Source of the DNA: DASRAP01 sp035277145
Lineage (GTDB): Bacteria; Gemmatimonadota; Gemmatimonadetes; Gemmatimonadales; Gemmatimonadaceae
Assembly (NCBI GenBank): GCA_035277145.1
Contig: DATELA010000064.1
Span: 22,838 to 86,837 of the forward strand
Length of the DNA: 64,000 nucleotides
Reading direction: 5' to 3'
The notes under the pieces were generated by a model. The model was given only the letters and a program-made list of their open reading frames with translations, was not told the origin of the DNA and ran no database searches. Shown here piece after piece: positions 34,058 through 41,663 of this stretch (its first letter is position 1; every line of letters begins with the position of its first letter). The translations under genes and the position numbers were made by a program.

Positions 34058-35218
34058 ATGCAGATAGCGAACATCTTCCGCATATCGCGCTGCGTACTAG
34101 TCTGCGCTGCCTTTGCGATCGCCACGCCAAACGTCGGCGCGCAGACCCCAAGAGTTCTCGCCCTCGGACCTCGCACCGGCGAGCTGCGCGAGGCATTCTC
34201 CGTCGTTCAAGCAGTGCGCGAGTTGAAGGACGGACGTGTGATCGTCGCCGACGCCAAGGATCGCCTTGTCTGGATCGGTGACTTCACGACCGGCGCCGCA
34301 ACACAATTCTCCCGCCAGGGCGCGGGCCCCGGCGAGTACAACTCTGCATCCGGCCTCTTCGCGGCACCGGGCGACTCGACGATGCTGCTCGACATGGGGA
34401 ACCGGCGCATCGTCATGATCGACGACGCGGGCAAACCGGCGGGACAACGCGCGTTGTCGACGACCGCCACCATCGGAGGCCGTGTGATGGCTGTCCGCGC
34501 ACCGGAGTTCGCCGACGCACGCGGCGTGCTGTACGCAAGCGCGGTGCCTGCCCCAACCCCCGGCGCGCCGCCTGGCACAACGGAGCTCGTGGTTCGATTG
34601 ACGGCAACCGGCGCCGACTCGATCACGTCGATCGTGACGCCACCGGCGAAGCCGCGCAACCAATTCAGGGCCGACGGCACGACGTGGACCACCGCAGGTC
34701 CCAATCCGCTTGCGGCTCGTGACGGTTGGGCAGTGGCGCCCGATGGACGGATCGCGCTCGTGCGCGCCGCGGACTATCACGTCGACTGGATCGCGCGCGG
34801 CGAACGTGTGAGCGGCCGGCCCGTCGGAATCCCACGCCTTCCTCTCCGCGACGCAGACAAAGCCGACGTCCTGAGTCCAGCGAATCAGAAACAAGCGAGC
34901 ACAAACGTTGGCGGCGCGACAACAATGTCGGCCATGCCGACGCCGCAATTCGATGACTGGCCAGAGGTGCTGCCGGCATTTCGCGCGAGGAGCCCCATCG
35001 TGTCGCCCGACGGGCGCCTCTGGGTCGAGCGCTTTCGTTCAGCGGGTGACAGCGTGCCAGTGCTCGATGTGTTCGACGCGACAGGCAACGCCGTTGCTCG
35101 CCTCACGCTGCCACGCAAGACGCGACTTATCGGATTCGGTGCGGAGGCGCTCTACGTCGTGCGCACCGACGACGACGACTTGCAGCACCTCGAACGCTAT
35201 CGCATTCCGCGGCCTTAA
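34058..35218 (+). CDS. Cassette 9: secreted beta-propeller-like protein
   Basis: 386 residues from ATG 34058, chosen because it begins a signal peptide (MQIANIFRISRCVLVCAAFA, cleavage near NVGAQ); a GTG at 33944 would add 38 residues of non-conserved sequence. The mature protein has repeated blade-like units (DGRVIVADAKDRLVWIGDF, DSTMLLDMGNRRIVMIDDAG, DGRLWVERF, VLDVFDATGNAVARLTLP) resembling the 6-bladed/NHL-type propellers common among secreted Gemmatimonadota proteins. It is the largest cassette (1.45 kb). Ligand unknown. Confidence 0.75.
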   Translation: MQIANIFRISRCVLVCAAFAIATPNVGAQTPRVLALGPRTGELREAFSVVQAVRELKDGRVIVADAKDRLVWIGDFTTGAATQFSRQGAGPGEYNSASGLFAAPGDSTMLLDMGNRRIVMIDDAGKPAGQRALSTTATIGGRVMAVRAPEFADARGVLYASAVPAPTPGAPPGTTELVVRLTATGADSITSIVTPPAKPRNQFRADGTTWTTAGPNPLAARDGWAVAPDGRIALVRAADYHVDWIARGERVSGRPVGIPRLPLRDADKADVLSPANQKQASTNVGGATTMSAMPTPQFDDWPEVLPAFRARSPIVSPDGRLWVERFRSAGDSVPVLDVFDATGNAVARLTLPRKTRLIGFGAEALYVVRTDDDDLQHLERYRIPRP

Positions 35219-35255
35219 CGTGTTCGGCGTCCCACGTGGCCGTTGCGCGAGAGCC

Positions 35256-35371
35256 GCATAACCGGGCGTTGCTGCTGACGAACGCAGATGATTTCGGATG
35301 CGGCCGCCTCGCTGCGCTCGCTGGCCGCATTCATTATTAGGCGTTCGCAGCACAACGCCAACTCGTTCTCC
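35256..35371 (+). repeat. attC9 (group A, 116 bp, non-canonical R')
   Basis: R'' GCATAAC (35256), complementary to cassette 9's leading GTTATGC. R' is GTTCTCC (35365), which breaks the GTTRRRY rule but is matched by GGAGAAC at the end of cassette 10. The stem is GGCGTTGCTGCTG with CAGCACAACGCC. Confidence 0.92.
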
Positions 35372-35456
35372 GGACGTCGCTGCATCGTACCAGGGTGAGC
35401 CCACCGTAGAGACATGTGCCAGCGCTTCTCGACGGTGCGCTTTCGCGGGAGCAGCC

Positions 35457-36342
35457 GTGACTTCATTTGAACATCGCCAGGTGCAGGCCAACGGCATCAG
35501 CTTGCACGTAGCCACCGCGGGGAATCCCAAGAAGCCCGCTGTGATGTTTCCTCCACGGTTTCCCCGAGGGCTGGTTTTCCTGGCGACCGATCATGGAAGT
35601 GTTGGCGGATGATTACTTCCTCTTTGCGCCCGATCTTCGAGGATACGGACAGAGCGACAAACCTGCGGACGGGTACGGGATGATGGCGTTGACGGACGAT
35701 GTTCATGACGTCGTCAAACAGCTCGCGGACAAACCCATCACTTTGGTGGGTCATGATTGGGGCGGCGCACTGGCGTGGATGTATGGGCATCGCTTTGGAG
35801 AGACGCTGCGCCAGTTGGTCGTGCTCAATTGTCCTCACCCCCAGGTCTTTATCAACGCCATCATCCAAGGACAGGACTGGCAACGCATCCGCAGCAGCTT
35901 CATGCTGTTCATCCAGCTTCCCTGGTTGCCCGAGACCGTGATCACAGGCGCTGATGGTTGGTTGCTACGACGAGGCCTCAAGTGGGCTGAAGGGAGCAAG
36001 GGGGCCATGACGGCGGCTCGTGTCGATGAGCTTGTGGGGAGTTTCAAGACAAACCGCGACGTCACCGGCCCCCTCAATTACTATCGCGAGTTCCTGCGGA
36101 ACCTGCTCAGCAAGTCAGAGCGCACTCGGTTGATGACGGAGTTTGCGCGGCCCATTCCTGTTCCCTGCACGCTCATCTGGGGGGACAAAGACCAATTCCT
36201 GAGCGAACACGTGGCCAAGAAGAGTCACGAGCAAGCGCATTGTGATGTCGAGTGGCGGCCTTTGCCTGGCGTGGGGCACTTTGTGAGCATCGAGGCGCCG
36301 GACCGATTGGTGGCGGAGCTGCGCACGGTGCTTGCCCGGTAG
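35457..36342 (+). pseudogene. Cassette 10: alpha/beta hydrolase (epoxide-hydrolase-like), frameshifted
   Basis: The N-terminus is in one frame from GTG 35457 (TSFEHRQVQANGISLHVATA ... KPAVMF). The rest is in the +1 frame from about 35551 (LHGFPEGWFSWRPIMEVLAD). One extra C at 35549-35551 (TTTCCTCC where TTTCTCC would keep frame) causes the break. Motifs are otherwise intact: oxyanion HGFP, nucleophile GHDWGGALAW, acid region WGDKDQF, and catalytic His in GVGHFVSIEAPD. A short 249-residue frame from ATG 35593 might still be made but lacks the oxyanion strand. Sequencing error cannot be excluded. Confidence 0.8.
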
Positions 36343-36368
36343 AATGATCGAACCCCTGAGAAGACGCC

Positions 36369-36480
36369 GGAGAACACCGCGTTGCTGCTTCCGAACGCGC
36401 GATTTTGAATGCGGCGTGCTCGCTGCGCTCGCTGGCCGCATTCATTATTAAGCGTTCGCAGCACAACGCCATCATCCCGC
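36369..36480 (+). repeat. attC10 (group A, R' missing)
   Basis: R'' GGAGAAC (36369) is the exact complement of cassette 10's leading GTTCTCC. Stem arms ACCGCGTTGCTGCTT and CAGCACAACGCC and the group A centre are present, but the 3' end reads CATCATCCCGCTCCTG with no GTTRRRY core. This junction should be inactive. Confidence 0.85.
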
Positions 36481-36484
36481 TCCT

Positions 36485-37411
36485 GTGCCCACAAGGTTTC
36501 GCACGCTCCTTCGGCGTCACTGTCGTCATATCGCCCTCGCGGCATGGGCCAGCATCGCCGCCTGCGGAGCGCCTCCTCGCGACGAGACTCCTGACGGCAG
36601 CCCTCCCGTCCGCCCAGCGAGGAAAGGGGCTGTCGCCATCATTGGCACGGGCACCCTCGCGGGAGCGCTTGGACCGGCGTTGGGGGCACAGGGATATCGC
36701 GTCATTTACGGTAGTCGCGATCCTGGTCGCGGCGCCGTGAAGGAATTGGTCCGGCGATCCGGGCCAAATGCGACGGCGGTCAGTCAGCCGGAGGCGGCGT
36801 CTCAAGCCCCCGTGGTGGTGCTCGCCGTTCCCGGGGAAGTCGTGGTCGACGTCGCCGCCACGCTTGGCGATCTGAGCGGCAAGGTCGTGATCGACGTCAG
36901 CGGTGCTGAGAGACGGGTGGCGGCGGATGGCTATCAGGAACTGACGTCCGACAGCGCGCGCGCCGAGCGGATTCAGGTCCGGCATCCGACGATGCGCGTG
37001 GTCAGGATCAACCTGCCAAATATCGTCTACTTCATGGATCCGCTCGTCACGAAGACACGAGCGACTGTGTTCGTCGCGGGCAACGATCCCAAGGCCCGTG
37101 AAGCCGTGGCGAACATCCTGTTCGATATTGGCGTCGATCCTTGGGACGCCGGTCCGGTGCGGTTCGCGCGGTTGTTCGATGCGTTCAACACGCTGGCGAG
37201 TATCCCCGGGCAACAGCGGCGACCAGAGGGCTACCAACTGGTGATGATGCCAACGGTTCCGTTCTCGTGCTTCTTCGACATGGTTGAGTACTTCAAGTTT
37301 GGTGAGCCCGCGGAACTCAAACAACTGCCGACGTTCCCGCGACGCGAGCCCGCACCGACATGTGAGGAGTGGATGCGCCGCCTTCCGCCAATGGGGCCAC
37401 CACCGCAGTGA
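36485..37411 (+). CDS. Cassette 11: lipoprotein-like F420/NADP-dependent oxidoreductase fold
   Basis: 308 residues from GTG 36485, directly after the damaged attC10. An N-terminal lipobox-like segment (ALAAWASIAACGAPPRDE) is followed by a Rossmann domain (GAVAIIGTGTLAGALGPALG, VIYGSRDPGRG, PVVVLAVPGEVV) of the NADP oxidoreductase coenzyme F420-dependent family, and then a helical C-terminal part (PVRFARLFDAFNTLASIPG). A periplasmic location would be unusual for an NADP enzyme; either the lipobox is fortuitous or the start lies at the Rossmann domain. Confidence 0.75.
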   Translation: MPTRFRTLLRRHCRHIALAAWASIAACGAPPRDETPDGSPPVRPARKGAVAIIGTGTLAGALGPALGAQGYRVIYGSRDPGRGAVKELVRRSGPNATAVSQPEAASQAPVVVLAVPGEVVVDVAATLGDLSGKVVIDVSGAERRVAADGYQELTSDSARAERIQVRHPTMRVVRINLPNIVYFMDPLVTKTRATVFVAGNDPKAREAVANILFDIGVDPWDAGPVRFARLFDAFNTLASIPGQQRRPEGYQLVMMPTVPFSCFFDMVEYFKFGEPAELKQLPTFPRREPAPTCEEWMRRLPPMGPPPQ

Positions 37412-37442
37412 CGAGGTCCACTGCACGGGCAGTCTAGGAGCA

Positions 37443-37555
37443 GCCCAACAGCGCGCTGCCGCTGTCGAACGCAGAATTTCGGATGCGGCCGGCTCGCTCC
37501 GCTCGCTGGCCGCATTCATTATTACGCGTTCGAGCACAACGCCAACTCGTTGGAC
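37443..37555 (+). repeat. attC11 (group A, 113 bp)
   Basis: R'' GCCCAAC (37443) and R' GTTGGAC (37549). Stem AGCGCGCTGCCGCTG with GAGCACAACGCC has more mismatches than the other sites and a one-base loss in L'. Centre of group A type. Confidence 0.9.
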
Positions 37556-37574
37556 GGCAACGGTCCCACATTCA

Positions 37575-38201
37575 ATGAACCTGCTCATCTTCGGAGCTTC
37601 GGGACACACCGGCCGGCACGTCATACGCGAAGCTCTCGCGCGCGGCCATCGGGTCAGTGCGTTCGCCCGCGATCCCGAAAAACTCGGGGATTTCGGTGCA
37701 GCGCTCAGTCTGATCCGCGGCGATGTGGGTGACGCGACGGCGGTGGCACAGGCCGTTCCTGGGCATGATGCGGTCGTCTCGACGCTCGGCGTCGGCACAC
37801 CGCTACGACACGATCCGAAGGTGATCGCCGGCATCGAGCACATCTTGGCCGCCATGCAAGTCGCCAAGCTGAAGCGCCTGATCTACCAATCGTTCATCGG
37901 CGTAGAGGACAGCCGGGCCGCCGTCGGATTCGTGCTTCGCTTCATCGCACCGCTTCCGCTGCGACATGAGATTGCCGATCACGAAGTGAAGGAAGCGCTA
38001 ATCAAGGCCAGCGCTACCGACTGGACAATCGTCCGACCGCCAAAGTTGACGAATGGGCCACGCACGACCTACCGAGTGGGACTAGACATCACGACGCGAG
38101 TACCGGTCCCGACTCTGTCGCGCGCAAGCGTTGCCCACTTCATTGTCAATGAACTGGAGGCACCGCAGTACATAAGAAAGGTCGCGCGTCTGCTTCGATG
38201 A
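37575..38201 (+). CDS. Cassette 12: NAD(P)-binding SDR (NmrA/atypical SDR-like)
   Basis: 208 residues from ATG 37575, 20 bases after the junction. The N-terminal NLLIFGASGHTGRHVIREAL has the atypical-SDR glycine motif GASGxTG. IRGDVGDATAVAQAVPGHDA is the adenine-side loop, and TDWTIVRPPKLTNGP is typical of NAD(P)H-binding atypical SDRs. No Tyr-x-x-x-Lys dyad, so it may be a sensor or a reductase of the YwnB/BVR-B-like group. Confidence 0.88.
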   Translation: MNLLIFGASGHTGRHVIREALARGHRVSAFARDPEKLGDFGAALSLIRGDVGDATAVAQAVPGHDAVVSTLGVGTPLRHDPKVIAGIEHILAAMQVAKLKRLIYQSFIGVEDSRAAVGFVLRFIAPLPLRHEIADHEVKEALIKASATDWTIVRPPKLTNGPRTTYRVGLDITTRVPVPTLSRASVAHFIVNELEAPQYIRKVARLLR

Positions 38202-38211
38202 GTAGGTTGCC

Positions 38212-38231
38212 GCCTAAGAGGCGTTGCTGAA
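38212..38231 (+). repeat. attC12, truncated (left half only)
   Basis: GCCTAAG-AGGCGTTGCTGAAG matches an R''-L'' half-site (GCCTAAC-GGCGTTGCTG) but stops at the start codon of the EamA gene. R'' neither ends in AAC nor complements cassette 12's leading GTTGGAC. This marks the end of the well-preserved array. Confidence 0.75.
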
Positions 38232-39125
38232 GTGGAACCACCTGCGGTCGCGAGTCGCGAGAGCCGTTGGATCACGCCCGTCGAACTCGGCTTGCTCGGC
38301 GCGATTTGGGGTGCGTCATTCCTCTTCATGCGGATTGCCGCAACGGACTTCGGTTCGTTTGCGCTCGTCGAAGTTCGCTTGGTGCTGGGCGCGCTCGTGC
38401 TGCTGCCATTCTTGTTGCGCGCGCGGCGATCGCTGACGAAGACGCATTGGTGGAAACTGATCGGCATCGCCGCCGTGAATACCGCGATCCCATTCACTCT
38501 GTTCGCGTGGGCCGCGCAACGCGCGCCCGCAGGCATCGGCGCCATCACGAACGGAATGGCCGTCATGTTCACGGCGCTGATGGCGTTTGTGCTGTACGGC
38601 GAACGCATCAGCCCGCCGCGAGTGATCGGCTTGTTGCTCGGGTTCGTGGGCGTGGCGGTTCTGGCAAGCGGAAAGACGCACGGAGAGAGCGTGTGGCCGG
38701 CAGCACTGGCGGGAACCATCGCAGCGCTGATGTACGGTGTCGGTGGGAATTGGATACGCCGTCATCTTTCCAGCATTCCGCCGAGTGCGGTCGCAGCCGC
38801 TACGCTCGTTTGCGCCGGCGTGTTGCAGGCGCCCTTGGCCATCGCGACATGGCCGAGCACTTCGATTCCCACGCTGTCGTGGATCTGCGCGGCCGCGCTC
38901 GGCGTCGTGTGCAGCGGCATTGCGTATTTGCTCTATTACCGGCTCATCTTCAGAATCGGCGCGCCGCGTGCGGCCACCGTGACCTATCTCGTTCCCTTGT
39001 TCGGCGTCATTTGGGCGTGGTTGTTCTTGAGCGAGCCGCTCACGATCACGATGGCCATCGCAGGTGCATTGATCTTGAGCGGAGTCGCGCTCAACCAGCA
39101 ACGCACGACCAGTGTCGTCAAATAA
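38232..39125 (+). CDS. EamA/DMT-superfamily transporter
   Basis: 297 residues from GTG 38232. About ten membrane helices in two EamA repeats (GLLGAIWGASFLFMRIAATD in the first; AATLVCAGVLQ to the C-terminal AIAGALILSGVALNQQ in the second). These permeases export or import small metabolites; substrate cannot be told. The start codon abuts the truncated attC12, so the gene may once have been a cassette or the junction is a deletion endpoint. Confidence 0.88.
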   Translation: MEPPAVASRESRWITPVELGLLGAIWGASFLFMRIAATDFGSFALVEVRLVLGALVLLPFLLRARRSLTKTHWWKLIGIAAVNTAIPFTLFAWAAQRAPAGIGAITNGMAVMFTALMAFVLYGERISPPRVIGLLLGFVGVAVLASGKTHGESVWPAALAGTIAALMYGVGGNWIRRHLSSIPPSAVAAATLVCAGVLQAPLAIATWPSTSIPTLSWICAAALGVVCSGIAYLLYYRLIFRIGAPRAATVTYLVPLFGVIWAWLFLSEPLTITMAIAGALILSGVALNQQRTTSVVK

Positions 39126-39591
39126 AGACCCGCAACTGGCTCGAGTAAGACTGCATCCAGCCGTGATCGTTACCGGCGGCGTTCTCTTGAGCGTCCTTGC
39201 GAGAAATACGTGGCGCTTGAGTCTGGATGCAGAAAGTCTGTCGATCCTTCGATACGTTGGAGTTGCACTCGTGGTCGTCGGAGTTGCAACGCTCGTGCTG
39301 GCGTACGGAAGGATGGCTCGGGCCAAAACAACAATTGATCCAAACGTGCACACGTCGAAGATCGTCACGTCCGGGATTTACGCATACTCGAGGAATCCCA
39401 TATATCTGGGTTGGTTCGTATTACTTGCAGGCAGAGGATTGATGCGCGCCAGTGTGCTTGCACTTTTAGTAGCCGCCGCGATGCTACTCGTGCTCTACTG
39501 GGCAGTGATTGTAGCGGAAGAAGCATACCTGGAGAACAAATTCGGCGAAGAGTATTTGCGTTACAAAAAGAGCGTGAGGCGTTGGTTGTGA
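39112..39591 (+). CDS. Isoprenylcysteine carboxyl methyltransferase-family membrane protein
   Basis: 159 residues, starting inside the end of the EamA gene (14-base overlap). Four helices, with the family's C-terminal signature GIYAYSRNPIYLGWFVLLAG and EEYLRYKKSVRRWL (SAM/phospholipid methyltransferase-like fold). The substrate in bacteria is generally unknown. A degenerate attC right arm may lie just after the stop (GCTCTGCAACGCC then GCTTGGC near 39624-39650). Confidence 0.82.
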   Translation: MSSNKDPQLARVRLHPAVIVTGGVLLSVLARNTWRLSLDAESLSILRYVGVALVVVGVATLVLAYGRMARAKTTIDPNVHTSKIVTSGIYAYSRNPIYLGWFVLLAGRGLMRASVLALLVAAAMLLVLYWAVIVAEEAYLENKFGEEYLRYKKSVRRWL

Positions 39592-39693
39592 TGCCATTGC
39601 TCTGGTTATCACGCGAACGGCTTTGATGCTCTGCAACGCCCTTTCGCTTGGCGGCGACACGTGCGCCTAACCAACGCCCACAAACTTGCGGCG

Positions 39694-40071
39694 ATGCTCG
39701 CGTCGCGGCTTAGCCGCGTCGTGCCGAGTACACTTGGCGTGCGCGCGCACGGCCACCGCGTTGACGTTTTCGATGGGAACGAGTGCTTCCCTGCCTCCGC
39801 AGCAGCAGCAATCGTCGATGATAGCGACGGCCGGTCTCTCGAGGAGAAGGTCGAGGTCGCCAGTTGCGCCGTTCTCAACGGCGTTCAAGATGCCATTGCG
39901 CAGGCCCTTCGCGCGGAATGGCCAGTGCTGCCCAAAGGCGGCATGGCGCTTCCCGATGCCCGATGCGACGGCCCGCGACTACACCTTTGGTTTGGCGAGC
40001 GAGCGGCGCCCGTAGTCGAACTTGTGCCAATAGAGCTTAGCGAGTTCCGTGAGGGTGCTGAACGTGCGTAA
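39694..40071 (+). CDS. Hypothetical protein
   Basis: 125 residues from ATG 39694 (GTG 39661 is an alternative that would include GCCTAAC at 39664, a possible relic core). Acidic, soluble, no recognised motif. The 3' end overlaps the convergent SRPBCC gene by 35 bases. Confidence 0.5.
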   Translation: MLASRLSRVVPSTLGVRAHGHRVDVFDGNECFPASAAAAIVDDSDGRSLEEKVEVASCAVLNGVQDAIAQALRAEWPVLPKGGMALPDARCDGPRLHLWFGERAAPVVELVPIELSEFREGAERA

Positions 40072-40555
40072 GCCGCCCAATAACCTCGTCCAACAGGTCG
40101 AACTGCTCGCCTGCTCCGCCCGTGCTTGAACTGCCGGAGGCGATCGCGTCGTCGAGCGCTTGCTTGGACGGATAAAGTTCGCGCAGAACCAGCAGTGTCT
40201 TGCCGTCTCGCTCCTCAAAAGTCACCGTGGTAATCGGACCATCGCCGCCCTCCTCGTTCGTCAAGACGATGCGCGCGTTGGGAATCACTTCGAGATATCG
40301 GCCGAAGAACGCCATGGGCTGCTCGAAATCAGGGTGGCGGAACACGAAACGATACGTGCCGCCCGTGCGAACATCGGCGTCGCACGAAACGAAGGAGAAT
40401 CCAAACGATTCCGGCACCCACCATCGCATAATCAGCTCGGGTTTGCTCCACGCCTCGAACACGATGTGTGCAGGCGCGTTGAACGTGCGCGTAACAGTCA
40501 ACTCACGCTCAGACGTTCGTGCTACAGTCGTTGGGTTCTTCACAGTCGCGCTCAT
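40037..40555 (-). CDS. SRPBCC (AHSA1-like) protein
   Basis: 172 residues. Typical activator-of-Hsp90 homology 1-like features: VTRTFNAPAHIVFEAWSKPE, MRWWVPESFGFSFVSCDADV, GGTYRFVFRHPD and LVLRELYPSKQALDDAIASG. These helix-grip proteins bind small hydrophobic ligands. It overlaps the upstream ArsR-type regulator by four bases (ATGA), an arrangement typical of this family. It lies opposite to the cassette direction within the eroded integron zone. Confidence 0.88.
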   Translation of the reverse strand: MSATVKNPTTVARTSERELTVTRTFNAPAHIVFEAWSKPELIMRWWVPESFGFSFVSCDADVRTGGTYRFVFRHPDFEQPMAFFGRYLEVIPNARIVLTNEEGGDGPITTVTFEERDGKTLLVLRELYPSKQALDDAIASGSSSTGGAGEQFDLLDEVIGRLTHVQHPHGTR

Positions 40556-40899
40556 TTTCTTTTTTTCTCCCGTTTCAAATCTTCGACGACGTTGTCCAGC
40601 GCGTCGAAGCGTGCGTCCCAGAGCTGGCCGTACCGCGCAATCCATGCGGCCTCTTCGCGCAGCCGGCGCGCGCCGAGCTTGCAGGTCCGCACGCGCCAGA
40701 CTTTTTCCGTGGTGACGAGACCCGCCTGCTCCAACACACCGACGTGCTTCTTCATGCCGGTGAGCGTCATTCGGAACTGCTCGGCGAGGTCGGTGATCGA
40801 AGCGTCCGAATCGGCGAGCCGTTCCAGAATTCCGCGACGCGTGGCATCCGAGATCGCGGCAAATGCGGCATCCAGGTGGGCTCGTTGTGACTGAACCAT
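40552..40899 (-). CDS. ArsR-family transcriptional regulator
   Basis: 115 residues with a winged helix: FAAISDATRRGILERLADSD, SITDLAEQFRMTLTGMKKHV (recognition helix region) and VLEQAGLVTTEKVWRVRTCK. No metal-binding cysteines, as usual for regulators paired with SRPBCC proteins. A near-perfect palindrome covers its start codon, which suggests autoregulation. Confidence 0.9.
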   Translation of the reverse strand: MVQSQRAHLDAAFAAISDATRRGILERLADSDASITDLAEQFRMTLTGMKKHVGVLEQAGLVTTEKVWRVRTCKLGARRLREEAAWIARYGQLWDARFDALDNVVEDLKREKKRK

Positions 40900-40908
40900 G
40901 TGGTTCAG
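40891..40908. promoter_or_regulatory. Palindromic operator over the ArsR start codon
   Basis: CTGAACCA-TG-TGGTTCAG, 8-bp arms around the ATG of the regulator. It is a good candidate for the binding site of the encoded ArsR dimer. Confidence 0.6.
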
Positions 40909-40918
40909 TGTAAATCAG

Positions 40919-41025
40919 CATAGAGGCGGGTGCAAGGGGCGGGCGTGATTTCGGCTGCGGCTGGCGGACTGCGTCGGCGTGCCGCATTCATTAATAGCGT
41001 TTGCAGCTCAACACGTTCGTTAGGC
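40919..41025 (+). repeat. Degenerate attC (group A relic)
   Basis: The right half is clear: GCCGCATTCATTAATAGCG, TTGCAGCTCAACACGTTC and R' GTTAGGC (41019-41025) align with group A sites. The centre GTGATTTCGGCTGCGGCTGG also matches. The left core is degraded (GCATAGA where RYYYAAC is expected). Confidence 0.8.
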
Positions 41026-41072
41026 CCTGTCAGGTGCCAGCCGACTGGCACCTCACCTCCCAAGGAGGCACA

Positions 41073-41478
41073 ATGCTCACTCGACGTCTGGTACTCGCCG
41101 CAGTTGCTGCTGCTGGTGTTGCTGCATGCGCGCCAAGCGCGACTCGACCATCTCTACAACAGGTTCTCTGCTGACCACATCACCGATCCACCGAACGGAC
41201 CAACGCTCCCAGTGGGCCCGCAGCTCCGTGCGTGGCACCAAGGCATGATGGATCTGAACGTCGTGAAGGTCACTATTTCGGCGCCTGCGCTGACCGGCTC
41301 CGGAAATATCGCGCTCGATCGTTACGAGTACACGATATCGGTGAAACCAAAGGCTGGTGGCGCTGGCGTTGAAGACCGCGGGAAGGGTATGTGGATTTGG
41401 CGGCGCCAGGCGGACAAGTCATGGATGCTTTCGTATGCGATCTGGAACAGCGACATTCCCATTCCGCCGGCGAAGTAG
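41073..41478 (+). pseudogene. SnoaL/DUF4440-like lipoprotein, decayed
   Basis: A good start (AGGAGG, ATG 41073) encodes a lipoprotein-type N-terminus MLTRRLVLAAVAAAGVAACA that stops after 33 residues. The +1/+2 frame then carries a recognisable C-terminus (HLYNRFSADHITDPPNGP ... GKGMWIWRRQADKSWMLSYA). Comparison with the intact relative at 42145-42627 suggests loss of a central segment plus a frame change. Two hairpins precede it: GGTGCCAG/CTGGCACC at 41033-41052 and CCTCC/GGAGG at 41056-41068, the latter covering the ribosome binding site. Confidence 0.7.
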
Positions 41479-41500
41479 CGAGGGAACCTCACGCTGCAGC

Positions 41501-41581
41501 GCACAACGTTTGTGTTGGCTGGCGCGCGGCGCGTCTGCCGCATCGTTGGCCGCGTTTGCAGTTCAACGTCATTCGTTAGGC
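41501..41581 (+). repeat. Degenerate short attC (81 bp)
   Basis: The right arm CGCGTTTGCAGTTCAACGTC followed by ATTC and GTTAGGC (41575-41581) is attC-like. The left arm GCACAACGTTTGTGTTGGC is a weak R''-L''. Shorter than the intact sites. Confidence 0.65.
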
Positions 41582-41663
41582 CGACGACAACCAACCGGGA
41601 TGATGCTTGAAATGCGGCGCGCGGCGGCGCTTTCCGGCCGTTAGGGCGCGTCTCGCGGCAACT

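Noticed and set aside
29817..37555. Evenly spaced similar repeats that could suggest a CRISPR array
   Set aside because: The repeats are 104-140 bp with paired arms and conserved GTTRRRY/RYYYAAC cores, and the spaces between them hold whole genes.
39610..39680. A further attC between the ICMT-like gene and the next frame
   Set aside because: GCTCTGCAACGCC and GCTTGGC match only partly and GCCTAAC follows too closely; too weak to list as a site.
40930..41478. A 182-codon frame beginning in the degenerate attC
   Set aside because: Its first 60 residues are translated attC and hairpin sequence; the good ribosome binding site belongs to a different frame, so a pseudogene explains it better.
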